From positions 194 through 64,193 of the forward strand of contig NZ_KB889640.1 of the NCBI RefSeq assembly GCF_000372745.1: a stretch of DNA of 64,000 nt, read 5' to 3'. Of this stretch, positions 8,302 to 17,055 are shown in pieces. Position numbers and translations under genes: made by a program. Positions within the stretch are counted from its first letter, which is position 1; every line of letters begins with the position of its first letter. Origin of the DNA: Embleya scabrispora DSM 41855. GTDB taxonomy: Bacteria; Actinomycetota; Actinomycetes; Streptomycetales; Streptomycetaceae. The notes beneath the pieces were generated by a model. The model was not told the origin of the DNA. It made no database searches and worked only from the letters and a program-made list of their open reading frames with translations.

Positions 8302-8955
8302 ATGTCCGCCATGGAACCGAAGATCGAATTGTTTCGGCCCACCGACGCCGACGACCGGCTGCGCACGGAGATCCACCGGGTCTTTCACGACGTCGCGCGC
8401 CTCGGTGGCGCGATCGGCTACCTGTCCCCGCCGAGCAAGCCCACCACGGACGTCTGGCTGGAGGACGCGCTCGCCGCCGTCCGGGCCGGCGACGCCGCGC
8501 TCGTCGTCGCGCTGGTCGACGGCAGCGTCGCCGCGACCGGCCTGTGGCGACGCCGGCCCGAGCCGGTCTTCGCCCATACCGCCGACGTCGAGAAGGTCAT
8601 GGCCCACCCCACCAGCCGCGGCCTGGGCCTGGGCCGGCTGCTGATGACGGCCCTGATCGACAGCGCCCGCCGAGCCGGCATCGAGACCCTCGCCCTGGGC
8701 GTGCGGGGCAACAACCACGGCGCCATCGAGCTCTACGAGGAGTTCGGCTTCACCGTGTGGGGGCGCCTGCCCAACGTCATCGAGGTCGACAACGAGCGCT
8801 TCGACGACATCCGGATGGCGCTGACCCTGGGCCACGGCCCCGACGTCGTGCTGCGCGGATCCACGCCCGGCGGCCCCGGCTCCTCGCCCCGCCGCCCGCT
8901 CTCGCGCCGACCTCCGATGTCGGAAGTCGGCGAAGGCGTCAGTGGTCGACGGTGA
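8302..8955 (+). CDS. GNAT family N-acetyltransferase
   Basis: 217 residues. The acetyl-CoA site is clear: VEKVMAHPTSRGLGLGRLLM contains the Q/R-x-x-G-x-G/A loop, and LGVRGNNHGAIELYEEFGF is the usual C-terminal helix-turn with the Asn and Tyr of the GNAT fold. Residues after about 175 are a Pro/Ser/Arg-rich tail not part of the domain. The substrate is unknown. Start ATG at 8302 (or 8311) has no good ribosome-binding site, so translation may be leaderless. Its 3' end overlaps the convergent oxidoreductase by 17 bp. Confidence 0.8.
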   Translation: MSAMEPKIELFRPTDADDRLRTEIHRVFHDVARLGGAIGYLSPPSKPTTDVWLEDALAAVRAGDAALVVALVDGSVAATGLWRRRPEPVFAHTADVEKVMAHPTSRGLGLGRLLMTALIDSARRAGIETLALGVRGNNHGAIELYEEFGFTVWGRLPNVIEVDNERFDDIRMALTLGHGPDVVLRGSTPGGPGSSPRRPLSRRPPMSEVGEGVSGRR

Positions 8956-9940
8956 CCACGATCTTGCCGACCTGGGCGCCCGCCTCCAGGTAGCGGTGCG
9001 CGTCGACGATCCGCTCCAGATCGAAGGTGCGGTCCACGCTCGCCTCGAAGGCGCCGCTACGCACGCCGGAGGTGACGAACGCCTCGGCCCGGCGCAGCCG
9101 CTCCGGATCGGTGGTGGTCTCCAGGGCGGTGTAGGTGCGCATGTTCAGCGCGGGCATGCCGAGGTCGAATCCCGGATAGGGGGTCACCTCCCCGCTCAGC
9201 GCGCCGTAGATCAAAAGCGTGCCGCCGGGGGCGACCACCCTGGCCAGGTCCACCACGCCGGGGCCGGCGACGGCGTCGAAGACGAATTCGGCGCCGCGGC
9301 CTCCGGTGAAGGCGCGCACCCGCTCGACGATGTCCTCCTCCTCGGTGACGATCACCTCGGCGGCGCCGGCCTTGCGCAGCTGTTCCACCTTGGCCTGCGT
9401 GCGGGTGGTGGCGATCGGCACCGCGCCGACCCGGTGCGCCACCCGGATCGCGGCCAGGCCCACGCTGCTGGAGGCCGCGGTCAGCACGACCGTGTCGCCG
9501 GCGCGCATCCCGCCGACCTCGACCAGCGCGCCGTATGCGGTCAGGTACGGCATCCACACCGCCGCGCCGGCGACCGGGTCCAGGGACTCGGTCCGGTGCA
9601 GCACGGCCGACGCGGGAACGATCGCGCGTTCGGCATAGACGCCGTAGTCGTTCATCGAGAAGGCGGGCACCACGCTGATCGGCCGGCCGACCTCGAATCC
9701 GGTGACCCCGGCGCCGACGGCCTCGACCACGCCGGATGCCTCCAGGCCGAGGCGGGCGGGGAACTCCTTGACGTCCTGGATGTAGTTGCCGCTGCGGAAC
9801 AGGGCCTCGGCCCGGTTGATGCCTATCGCGTCCACTCGGATCGCCAGTTCACTGGGACCCGGTGCGCCGAGCTCGACGTCCTCCACGCGCAGCACGTCCG
9901 GCCCGCCGAGTTCGTGGAAGCGCACTGTCCTGACCATCAC
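8939..9940 (-). CDS. Quinone oxidoreductase-like zinc-independent alcohol dehydrogenase
   Basis: 333 residues of the medium-chain dehydrogenase/reductase superfamily. The N-terminal GroES-like half (GINRAEALFRSGNY, GLEASGVVEAVG) lacks the catalytic and structural zinc cysteines. The Rossmann half has TAASSSVGLAAIRVAHRVGA and FDAVAGPGVVDLARVVAPGGTLLIYGALSG, typical of QOR/zeta-crystallin proteins that reduce quinones or enones with NADPH. The start is GTG at 9940 or ATG at 9937, behind GGAAGGA. It is divergent from an ArsR regulator, and the shared promoter holds four tandem repeats, so it is the likely target of that regulator. Confidence 0.88.
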   Translation of the reverse strand: MMVRTVRFHELGGPDVLRVEDVELGAPGPSELAIRVDAIGINRAEALFRSGNYIQDVKEFPARLGLEASGVVEAVGAGVTGFEVGRPISVVPAFSMNDYGVYAERAIVPASAVLHRTESLDPVAGAAVWMPYLTAYGALVEVGGMRAGDTVVLTAASSSVGLAAIRVAHRVGAVPIATTRTQAKVEQLRKAGAAEVIVTEEEDIVERVRAFTGGRGAEFVFDAVAGPGVVDLARVVAPGGTLLIYGALSGEVTPYPGFDLGMPALNMRTYTALETTTDPERLRRAEAFVTSGVRSGAFEASVDRTFDLERIVDAHRYLEAGAQVGKIVVTVDH

Positions 9941-10019
9941 GCATCGTTCCTTCCGAGCACCGGCGACACGGGACCGCGTCGACGTGCCTCACTCAAGCGG
10001 AAGGTACGGCGGCTGTCAA

Positions 10020-10087
10020 ACTTTGATGGCCATCACACTTTGACGAAGGTCGCCCTTTGACGAAGGTCGCACTTTGATGAGTGTCGT
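10020..10087. repeat. Four tandem 17-bp units in a divergent promoter
   Basis: Units start at 10020, 10037, 10054 and 10071, each close to ACTTTGACGAAGGTCGC. Every copy keeps CTTTGA; the two central copies differ at one base. The first unit also embeds the perfect palindrome TGATGGCCATCA. The array fills the space just upstream of the ArsR gene start and of the oxidoreductase start, so it is probably the operator for both. Confidence 0.8.
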
Positions 10088-10115
10088 ACCATGCGGACAG
10101 GAGGTACAACGATCG

Positions 10116-10454
10116 ATGGCGACAACACAGCGCGGTGGACGCGAACGTGTCCCACCCCACCCGGACATCCGGACGATCGGCCTGCAGCAGGTCCTCGAAG
10201 CCCTCGTCGACCCGGTGCGCCGACTGATCGTCAGCGAGCTCTACGCCGCCCCGGAGGCCCTCAGTTGCGGCACGATCGAACTGCCCGTCAGCAAGTCCAC
10301 CGCGACCCACCACTTCCATGTCCTGCGCGAGGCCGGCCTCATCCGCCAGTACTACGCGGGCACCTCGCGGATGAACGCGCTGCGCCGCGACGAGTTCGAC
10401 GAATCCTTCCCCGGCCTGCTGGACGCCCTGATGGCCAGGGCCGACCGGGCCTGA
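10116..10454 (+). CDS. ArsR family winged-helix regulator
   Basis: 112 residues. The winged helix is plain: LQQVLEALVDPVRRLIVSEL opens the domain, ELPVSKSTATHHFHVLREAGLI is the recognition helix with the ArsR spelling S-x-S-T-x-T-H-H-x-x-x-L-x-x-A-G-L-I, and RMNALRRDEFDESFPGLL closes it. No metal-binding CxC pair is present, so it probably senses an organic ligand or redox state. ATG at 10116 has AGGAGG eleven bases upstream. It is divergent from the quinone oxidoreductase across the 17-bp repeat array. Confidence 0.88.
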   Translation: MATTQRGGRERVPPHPDIRTIGLQQVLEALVDPVRRLIVSELYAAPEALSCGTIELPVSKSTATHHFHVLREAGLIRQYYAGTSRMNALRRDEFDESFPGLLDALMARADRA

Positions 10455-10506
10455 GCGGCGGCAGCGGTCGGTTGGGACGGCGTCGCCGGTGCCGGGGCGG
10501 GTCCGC

Positions 10507-11166
10507 TCAGCCGCCGTAGGCCGTCCCGTTGCGGCGGTTGTTCTCCACCAGTTCCAACCGCACGACCATGTCCGCGAGATACGACGAGAGTTCGTGCACC
10601 ACGCGCTCCTCCACGCCGTCCCCGATGGCGCGGTAACAGTGCACCAGGTTCGTCGCCCGATCCACGAACAGACCACCCGCGCGCACCGACGCCGACGGCG
10701 CACTCGCGTCGGCCATGTCGATGCCGTCCAGCAGCGCCGCGAAGCCCTCCGGCCCCGGCAACCGGTAGTCCATCGAGAAGTGGCCACTGCGGGTCAGCAC
10801 CAGGCCGTCCGACGTCCAGCCCGCCAGGTTCAGCGTCTCCCGCGTTCCCCGAAAGGAGGGTGCCAACGGCCAGAAGTGCCGTCCGCGCCGTGCGAACAGT
10901 CCCGAGCGCGAACGATCGGTGTGGGTTCGCATCGGGATCCGCGACGCCTCCAGTCGCCGGCGCAGCGGCTCGACCAGCGCCGCCAACGCCGGCTCGGCGA
11001 CGGCCCGAGCGTGCGATCGGCCATCCTCGGCGTGCCGTCCGCGAGTCTGCTCGGCCCGGAGCGCGTCCGCCTGCCGCTCGGCGGCGGCCCGGTACGCATC
11101 GTCGAATGAGGGAGCCAAGACGTCCACCCCGCGCAGGTGAGTCACGACGGCAACCGAGGCGAGCAC
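10507..11166 (-). CDS. Hypothetical protein
   Basis: 219 residues if read from GTG at 11166. I do not recognise the family. It is an Arg/Ala-rich soluble protein without signal peptide or membrane segment. The second half (from the RGRHFWPLAPSFRG stretch) has a balanced, domain-like composition with strands and a final long helix (HELSSYLADMVVRLELVENN), while the first 80 residues look weakly conserved, so the true start may be further in. It follows the NTF2-like gene by about 100 bp on the same strand and may be the tail of that operon. Confidence 0.5.
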   Translation of the reverse strand: MLASVAVVTHLRGVDVLAPSFDDAYRAAAERQADALRAEQTRGRHAEDGRSHARAVAEPALAALVEPLRRRLEASRIPMRTHTDRSRSGLFARRGRHFWPLAPSFRGTRETLNLAGWTSDGLVLTRSGHFSMDYRLPGPEGFAALLDGIDMADASAPSASVRAGGLFVDRATNLVHCYRAIGDGVEERVVHELSSYLADMVVRLELVENNRRNGTAYGG

Positions 11167-11268
11167 CCCGACGACCGGAGCCCGGCGTTCCGGGCGGCAC
11201 GGCCATCATGCAGGAACCGGGCGCGCGCATGGGTGACTTTCCCCGACGAGGCAGCAGCGCGCCGCCTG

Positions 11269-11715
11269 CTATGCCAGCAGGTCCTCGTGGTTGTGCACCA
11301 CCAGCCAGCCGTGGTCGAAGCGGCGGGCGACCGCCGTGTTGCGGATGTGTTCGGAGGCCGGGGTCGAGCCGTCGGCGGCGGGGGCGAAGTCGACGCGCAG
11401 TGTGTAACGGGCGAGGGCGGTGTCGTCCCAGACGTCGATCACCTCGTCGCTCGCGTGGATCCCGGTGACCACCGGCGCGTCCGGGCCGACCGGCCGGGCG
11501 GCGCGGATCCGGTCCAGGTCGGCCCGGCCGAACAGGAGTTCCGGCGCGGCCGAGTCCCAGATGGTGGCCTCGGGGTGGATGCGGCTGTCGATCCGCTCGC
11601 GGTCGCCGGCCGTGAAGCCGGCGTAGATGTCCAGCAGGGCGCTCCAGACGGCGGCGCGGTCCTCGGCCGATCCGGCGGGTCGGTGCGTGTCGCGCGCGGC
11701 GAAGGCGTCGGTCAT
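11269..11715 (-). CDS. NTF2-like (SnoaL/DUF4440-type) protein
   Basis: 148 residues with the cone-shaped NTF2 fold pattern: an N-terminal helix ending in LLDIYAGFTAGDRERIDSRIHPEATIWD, a central pair of strands (DEVIDVWDDTALARYTLRVDF), and a C-terminal strand RRFDHGWLVVHNHEDLL. Members either bind or isomerise small hydrophobic ligands, or act as accessory domains. It lies 79 bp after the amidohydrolase and in the same direction as the peptide transporter, so it probably belongs to that operon. Its exact role is unknown. Confidence 0.75.
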   Translation of the reverse strand: MTDAFAARDTHRPAGSAEDRAAVWSALLDIYAGFTAGDRERIDSRIHPEATIWDSAAPELLFGRADLDRIRAARPVGPDAPVVTGIHASDEVIDVWDDTALARYTLRVDFAPAADGSTPASEHIRNTAVARRFDHGWLVVHNHEDLLA

Positions 11716-11794
11716 GGCACGAATGTCCTTACGTCGAGGGTGGGTCGGGTCGCGGCGCGGCTCCCGGGCCGGGGCCGGCCAGGTGCGCCCGGAG

Positions 11795-12988
11795 TCAGGC
11801 GGCCAGGTCTTCGCGGACGATCCGGCCGCCCTGCATGACGAACGACAACCGGCCCAGGGCCGAGATGTCGTGCATCGGGTCGCCGTCGACGGCGATCAGG
11901 TCGGCGGTGAAGCCGGGCGCGACCTGTCCCAGCCGGTCCTCGGCCTTCACCAGTCGCGCCGCGGTGGTGGACACCGACTGGAGCACGCGCAGGTTGTCCA
12001 GGCCGCCGCGGGCCATCAGGAACATCTCGTACACCGCCGCCGGCACGCCCTCGACCAGGTCGGCGGGCGGAATGTCGGTGCCGTTGACCAGTTGTACGCC
12101 GGCCGCGACCGCGCGCCGGAAGCTCTCCTGGTGCGGTTCGATCGCGTTCTGGGCGTTGTTGATCGACGCCTCCTCGAAGCGGTTCTCCCGCATCCAGCCG
12201 AGCGAGTTGGTCACGCACAGCGTGGGGGTCACGAACGCGCGCCGGTCGGCGAGCAGGCGCGCGGTGTCGTCGTCGAGTGCGTACGCGTGCTCGAAGGAGC
12301 GCACACCCTGGGCCAGGGCCGCGCGGATCGCGGCGGACTCGCCGGAGTGGGCGACCACGTACGCGTCGTGTTCGTGGGCGGCCTTGACCGTGGCGGCGAT
12401 CTCCTCGTCGGTCATCTCCGCGTGCTCGAAGTCCTCGCCCTCGCGGGCCAGACCGGAGTTGATGAAGATCTTCAGGTGGTCGGCACCGGCGGCCAGTTCG
12501 CCCAGCGCCGCGCGGTAGAAGCCGTCCGCGCCGCTCGCGTAGGAGCAGTCCGCGCCCTCGCCGTGCCCGTGTGGTGTGGACAGCGCGCGGCCGGCGCCGA
12601 AGATCCGCGGAGCCTGGATCCAGCCGCGCTTTTGCGCGTCGCGCAGCACCAGGTCGATCTGGTTCTGCTCGTGCACGCAGCGCAGCGTGGTGATGCCGGC
12701 CCGCAGCGCGTCGTGCGCGCGCTGGGCGGCGCGGAACGCGGTCAGGCCCGGCGATTCGTCCTCGCGCGTATCGGAGAAGGGGAAGACCACCGACAGGTGC
12801 GAGTGGCAGGAGATCAGCCCGGGCAGCAGGTGCCGCCCGCCCAGGTCGTGCGCGTCCGCGTTGGGCGGCAGCGCGGCTCGCACCTCGGCGATGGTCGAAT
12901 CCTCGACCCGCACGCTGCGGTCGCGCAGCACCTCGCCCGTGACGACGTCGACGACGTGACAATTGGTCAGCCACATGAGTGTGGTCAC
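11795..12988 (-). CDS. Metal-dependent amidohydrolase, imidazolonepropionase/Xaa-Pro dipeptidase-like
   Basis: 397 residues of the amidohydrolase superfamily. The H-x-H metal pair is in GLISCHSHLSVVFPF, the bridging lysine is probably in HLKIFINSG, further histidines are in AYVVAHSGESAA and SFEHAYALD, and the Asp is in LVNGTDIPPAD. This pattern fits the subgroup that contains imidazolonepropionase and metal-dependent proline dipeptidases. The start GTG at 12988 overlaps the stop of the preceding transporter ATPase (GTGA), so it is translationally coupled to a peptide importer. A cytosolic peptidase acting on the imported dipeptide is the best inference; the exact substrate is not shown. Confidence 0.82.
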   Translation of the reverse strand: MTTLMWLTNCHVVDVVTGEVLRDRSVRVEDSTIAEVRAALPPNADAHDLGGRHLLPGLISCHSHLSVVFPFSDTREDESPGLTAFRAAQRAHDALRAGITTLRCVHEQNQIDLVLRDAQKRGWIQAPRIFGAGRALSTPHGHGEGADCSYASGADGFYRAALGELAAGADHLKIFINSGLAREGEDFEHAEMTDEEIAATVKAAHEHDAYVVAHSGESAAIRAALAQGVRSFEHAYALDDDTARLLADRRAFVTPTLCVTNSLGWMRENRFEEASINNAQNAIEPHQESFRRAVAAGVQLVNGTDIPPADLVEGVPAAVYEMFLMARGGLDNLRVLQSVSTTAARLVKAEDRLGQVAPGFTADLIAVDGDPMHDISALGRLSFVMQGGRIVREDLAA

Positions 12989-13989
12989 CCGACTTTCTCG
13001 AGGGTCGGCGCGAGGACGGTGCACGCGGCGCGCCGGCGCGGAAGGAACTCGACCAGTGCGGGTTCGGCGTCCGCGCAGGCGTCGACGGCGACCGGGCACC
13101 GGGGATGGAAGCGGCAGCCGGCCGGCGGGAAGGCCGGGTCGGGCACGTCGCCGGGCAGGTCCACGGGCAACTCGCCGCTGCCGTCGGCGCGCGGCACCGC
13201 CGCGATCAGCGCCTTGCTGTACGGGTGGCGCGGCTCGGCCCACACCTGGTCGGTGGGGCCGCTCTCCACGACGGTGCCCAGGTACATCACCGCGACCGTG
13301 TCGGCGATCTGCCGCACGATGGACAGGTCGTGCGAGATGAACAGCAGGCCCACGTTGCGCTCGCGGGCCAGTTCGAGCAGCAGGTTGGCCACCGACGCCT
13401 GCGCCGAGGCGTCCAGCGCGGCGATCGGCTCGTCGGCGACGATGCACGTGGGTTCGGCGGCGAGCACCCGGGCGATGGCGATGCGTTGGCGCTGACCGCC
13501 GGAGAACTCGTGCGGGAAACGGTCGGCGAACTCGGGCGGCAGGCCGACCCGTTCGAGCAGTTCGCGGGCCACGCCGCGGCCCTTTTCGCGAGTGCCGCCG
13601 GCCAGGACCACGGCGTCGGAGATCTGTTCGCCGACCCGGCGACGCGGGTTCAGCGACGCGTACGGGTCCTGGAAGACCATCTGCAGGCCGCGTTGCCCGG
13701 TCGGTCGCGAGCGCAGCCCGAGCGGGACGACCGGGCGTCCGTCGAACTCGACCAGGCCGGCGGCCGGTTTGAGCAGCCCGACCGCGGCCTTGCCCAGGGT
13801 CGACTTGCCGCAGCCGGACTCGCCGACCAGGCCGACCACCTGCCCCGGGGTCACGCTCAGGCTCACCCCGGCGACGGCGCGCACGGTGGGCCGGCCCGGC
13901 GTGCGGTACGCCACGGACAGGTTGCGCAACACCAGTCCGGGGGCCTTCGAGGTGACGGCGATGGTGGAGGTGACGGAGGACAGGGTCAT
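12985..13989 (-). CDS. dppF: Dipeptide/oligopeptide ABC transporter ATP-binding protein (DppF-like)
   Basis: 334 residues. Walker A is GESGCGKSTLGK, the Q-loop is MVFQDPYASLNPRR, the signature is FSGGQRQRIAIARVLA, Walker B is CIVADEPIAALD and the switch histidine is in LLFISHDLSIV. The C-terminal oligopeptide-transporter extension is present with GCRFHPRCP, a cysteine-containing element common in this group. It pairs with the DppD-like ATPase to power the importer. The ATG at 13989 overlaps the DppD stop (ATGA), and its own stop overlaps the amidohydrolase start. Confidence 0.92.
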   Translation of the reverse strand: MTLSSVTSTIAVTSKAPGLVLRNLSVAYRTPGRPTVRAVAGVSLSVTPGQVVGLVGESGCGKSTLGKAAVGLLKPAAGLVEFDGRPVVPLGLRSRPTGQRGLQMVFQDPYASLNPRRRVGEQISDAVVLAGGTREKGRGVARELLERVGLPPEFADRFPHEFSGGQRQRIAIARVLAAEPTCIVADEPIAALDASAQASVANLLLELARERNVGLLFISHDLSIVRQIADTVAVMYLGTVVESGPTDQVWAEPRHPYSKALIAAVPRADGSGELPVDLPGDVPDPAFPPAGCRFHPRCPVAVDACADAEPALVEFLPRRRAACTVLAPTLEKVG

Positions 13990-15026
13990 CGGCTATCCAC
14001 CTTCGAAGCGGCGACGGCGAGGGGATCGATCGGGCAGGCCCCGGCGTGGGTGGGCGTCAGCGCCAGCAGCCGCGGGCGATCCTGCCGGCAACTGTCGACC
14101 GCGTGCGGGCAGCGCGGGTGGAACGCGCATCCGGTGGGCGCCTGGCCCAGCTTGGGCGGGGCACCGACGATCGGCACGAGCGCGGCGGTACCGCCGTCGG
14201 GGTGCGGCAGCGCGTCGAGCAGGCCGCGCGTGTAGGGGTGGCGGGGTTCGCGCAGCACGTCCGCGCGCGGCCCGCTCTCCACGATCCGGCCCGCGTACAT
14301 CACCGAAACCCGGTCGGCGAGTGCGGACATCACGCCCAGGTCGTGCGTGATGATCAGCACCGACAGGCCGTTCTCCCGACGCAGCCGGTCCAGCAGGCGC
14401 AGGATGCCGGCCTGCACGGTGACGTCCAGCGCGGTGGTGGGCTCGTCGGCGAGCAGCAGCGCCGGGTCGCAGGCCAGCGCGATGGCGATGGCGATGCGCT
14501 GGCGCATGCCACCGGAGAACTGGTGCGGGTAGCGGCGCAGTGCCCGCTCGGGGTCGGGGATGCGCACCGTGGCGAGCAGTTCCACTGCCCGGGCATCGGC
14601 CGCGCGCTTGTCCAACTTCTTGTGGTGGCGGAGGTGTTCGGTGAGTTGCTTGCCGATGCTGAGCATCGGGTGCAGTGAGGTCATCGGGTCCTGGAAGACC
14701 ATCGCGACGCGGTTGCCGCGCAGGTCGCGGACCTGACGCGGGGTCATGGTCAGTACGTCCTGGCCCTCGACGAGCATCTGCCCGCTCGCGCTGCCGCCCT
14801 GGGGCAGCAGCCCGAGCAGCGCGAGTGCGGTCATCGTCTTGCCGGAACCGCTCTCGCCGGCCAGGCCGACGATCTCGCCGCGGCCCACGGTCAGGTCGAC
14901 GCCGTCGATGGCGCGCAGTCGTTCGCCGTCGGGTCCGGGCAGTTCGACGACGAGGTCGCGAATCGCCAGCAGCGGCTCCTCGGCATCGACCGCCGGCGGG
15001 GTCGGGGTGTCGTTCATGTCCGTCAC
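13986..15026 (-). CDS. dppD: Dipeptide/oligopeptide ABC transporter ATP-binding protein (DppD-like)
   Basis: 346 residues. Walker A GESGSGKTMTAL, Q-loop MVFQDPMTSLHP, signature FSGGMRQRIAIAIAL, Walker B LLLADEPTTALD and switch VLIITHDLGVM are all intact. The C-terminal oligo_HPY extension has GCAFHPRCPHA. The GTG at 15026 is used as the start because it overlaps the stop of the DppC gene (GTGA); an internal ATG at 15017 is an alternative. Together with the DppF-like subunit it forms the heteromeric motor of the importer. Confidence 0.92.
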   Translation of the reverse strand: MTDMNDTPTPPAVDAEEPLLAIRDLVVELPGPDGERLRAIDGVDLTVGRGEIVGLAGESGSGKTMTALALLGLLPQGGSASGQMLVEGQDVLTMTPRQVRDLRGNRVAMVFQDPMTSLHPMLSIGKQLTEHLRHHKKLDKRAADARAVELLATVRIPDPERALRRYPHQFSGGMRQRIAIAIALACDPALLLADEPTTALDVTVQAGILRLLDRLRRENGLSVLIITHDLGVMSALADRVSVMYAGRIVESGPRADVLREPRHPYTRGLLDALPHPDGGTAALVPIVGAPPKLGQAPTGCAFHPRCPHAVDSCRQDRPRLLALTPTHAGACPIDPLAVAASKVDSR

Positions 15027-15937
15027 TTTCGGATCGCCCGTGCCGTACGCGGGTCCAGCGCGTCGCGCAGGGTGTCGCCCAGGAAGTTGAAGGCCAGCAC
15101 CGAGAGCAGGATGGCCGCGCCGGGGAAGACGGCGACCCACCACGCGTCGAAGTTCGCCGAGCCCGCGTTGACCATCGCGCCCCACTCGGCGGCGGGCGGC
15201 TGCGCGCCCAGGCCCAGGAAGGACAGCCCGGACAGCAGCAGTACGGCGTTGCCCAGGTCGAGCGCGGCGAGCACGGCGACCGGGCCGGCCAGGTTGGGCC
15301 GCAGGTCCACGGCCAGCACCCGCCACCCGGAGGCGCCGAGCAGGCGATCGGCCTGGACGAAGTCGGATTGGCGCAGCGTCAGCACCAGCCCGCGGACCAC
15401 CCGGGCGTAGGTGGGCCAGCTGACGATCACCACCGCGAGCACGGCGTTGGTCAGGTTGGGGCCCAGTGCCGCGACCACGGCCATGGCCAGGATGATCGCC
15501 GGGAAGGCGAGCACCAGGTCGGCGCAGCGCATCACGACCATGTCGATCCAGCCGCCGAAGTATCCGGCGACCGCGCCGAGCACGGTGCCGATGACCATGG
15601 CGAGCACGACCAGCAGCAGGGCGAGCGGCAGCGAGATGCGGGTGCCGTGGATGACCCGGGAAAGGATGTCGCGGCCCAATTGGTCGGTGCCGAACCAGTG
15701 TTCGCCGGACGGCGACTGGTACTTGGGCCATTTCTGGGCGAGCGGGTCCTCGGGCGAGATCACCGACGCGAAGACCGCCGCGATCAGGAAGACGCCGATG
15801 ATGACGATGCCGGTGATGGCCAGGGGGCTGCGCCACGGCGACTTGCCGGGGCGGCGCTTGCGCCGCGGGGCGGGGTCGTCCGTGCCGGTGCGGTCGGCTC
15901 CGAGCCGATCGCCGAGGAAGAGGCGCGTGGCGTTCAC
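15023..15937 (-). CDS. dppC: Dipeptide ABC transporter permease (DppC-like)
   Basis: 304 residues. After a basic N-terminal tail comes the family's first membrane helix (AITGIVIIGVFLIAAVFA), then the extracytoplasmic WFGTDQLGRDILSRVIHGTR motif that marks DppC/OppC permeases, and five further helices. The coupling loop that docks on the ATPase is in ADRLLGASGWRVLAVD. The start GTG at 15937 overlaps the DppB stop (GTGA), and the end overlaps DppD, so all subunits should be made at linked rates. Confidence 0.92.
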   Translation of the reverse strand: MNATRLFLGDRLGADRTGTDDPAPRRKRRPGKSPWRSPLAITGIVIIGVFLIAAVFASVISPEDPLAQKWPKYQSPSGEHWFGTDQLGRDILSRVIHGTRISLPLALLLVVLAMVIGTVLGAVAGYFGGWIDMVVMRCADLVLAFPAIILAMAVVAALGPNLTNAVLAVVIVSWPTYARVVRGLVLTLRQSDFVQADRLLGASGWRVLAVDLRPNLAGPVAVLAALDLGNAVLLLSGLSFLGLGAQPPAAEWGAMVNAGSANFDAWWVAVFPGAAILLSVLAFNFLGDTLRDALDPRTARAIRK

Positions 15938-17055
15938 GAGAGGCGAATCCTCGGGTCGATGACCCCGTAGAGCAGGTCCACGAGGAGGTTGATCACGACG
16001 TACACGACCGCGACGAACAGGCAGACGCCCATGATCGACGGCAGGTCCAGGTTCAGTGCGCTCTTGTACGCGTACTGGCCCAGGCCCGGCCAGGACAGCA
16101 CGTTCTCGACCAGGACGGTACCGGCGAGCATGCCACCGAAGGTGAGCCCGGCGACGGTCAGGATCGAGGTGAGTGCCGGTCGCAGCACGTGCCGGCGGAT
16201 CACGGTGAACTCGGGCAGGCCCTTGGCCCGGGCGGCGCGGACGTAGTCGTTGCCGAGGGCTTCCAGAACCGCGGCGCGGGTGAAGCGGGTGAGCACGCCG
16301 ATGTTGAACGCGGCCAGCACACACGCGGGCAGCACCAGGCGGGAGAACGCCTCGCCGAAGGTGCCCGTGTCGCCGGTGAGCAGCGAGTCGAGCGTGTACA
16401 GGCCGGTGATGTCCTCGGGTGGGATGGCGCCGGGTGAAAGGCGTCCGCCCGCCTGGATCCAGCCGAGTTTGAAGGAGAAGAGGTAGAAGGAGACCTGGGC
16501 GAGCCAGAACACCGGCATGGACACGCCCGCCAGGCTGACGACCCGGATGATCCGGTCCGGCCAGCGGTTGCGGGTCACCGCGGCGACGATGCCCAGTCCG
16601 ACCCCGATCACCAGCGCCAACACGATGGCCACCAGGGCCAGTTCGAAGCTGGCGGGCACCCGGTCGGCCAGGTCGTCCCACACGGGCCGGTGGGTCTGCT
16701 GGGAGGTGCCCATGTCGCCGTGCAGAAGGTTGTCGAGATAGGTGCCGTATTGGGAGGGCAGCGACTCGTTGAGCCCGTTCTTCTCCTTGAACGCGGCCAC
16801 GGCGGCCGGGTCGTTCTGGGCACGGTCGCCGAGGTTGGCGGCGACCGGGTCGCCGGGCACGGCGTGGGTGAGCACGAAGGCCAGGATCGTGATGCCCAGG
16901 CACAGCAGCAACCCGACGGACAGGCGCACCAGCACGAAGCGGGCGAAGGGATGGGAGCCGCGCGCGGCCCGGGGGCCGGGGGCCGCACCCTTGCGGGGTG
17001 CGGCCGTCCGGGGGGTGCCGCGGTCGACCGTGGGGTCAGCCGAGCTTGTCGACAT
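15934..17055 (-). CDS. dppB: Dipeptide ABC transporter permease (DppB-like)
   Basis: 373 residues. The N-terminal 40 residues are a Pro/Arg/Ala-rich cytosolic tail longer than usual. The core has the DppB landmarks: the first helix (LSVGLLLCLGITILAFVLTHAVPGDP), LGDMGTSQQTHRPV-like periplasmic segment, and the loop VRAARAKGLPEFTVIRRHVLRPAL that contacts the ATPase. The ATG at 17055 lies within the last 20 bp of the substrate-binding protein gene. This is the second gene of the importer operon. Confidence 0.92.
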   Translation of the reverse strand: MSTSSADPTVDRGTPRTAAPRKGAAPGPRAARGSHPFARFVLVRLSVGLLLCLGITILAFVLTHAVPGDPVAANLGDRAQNDPAAVAAFKEKNGLNESLPSQYGTYLDNLLHGDMGTSQQTHRPVWDDLADRVPASFELALVAIVLALVIGVGLGIVAAVTRNRWPDRIIRVVSLAGVSMPVFWLAQVSFYLFSFKLGWIQAGGRLSPGAIPPEDITGLYTLDSLLTGDTGTFGEAFSRLVLPACVLAAFNIGVLTRFTRAAVLEALGNDYVRAARAKGLPEFTVIRRHVLRPALTSILTVAGLTFGGMLAGTVLVENVLSWPGLGQYAYKSALNLDLPSIMGVCLFVAVVYVVINLLVDLLYGVIDPRIRLS

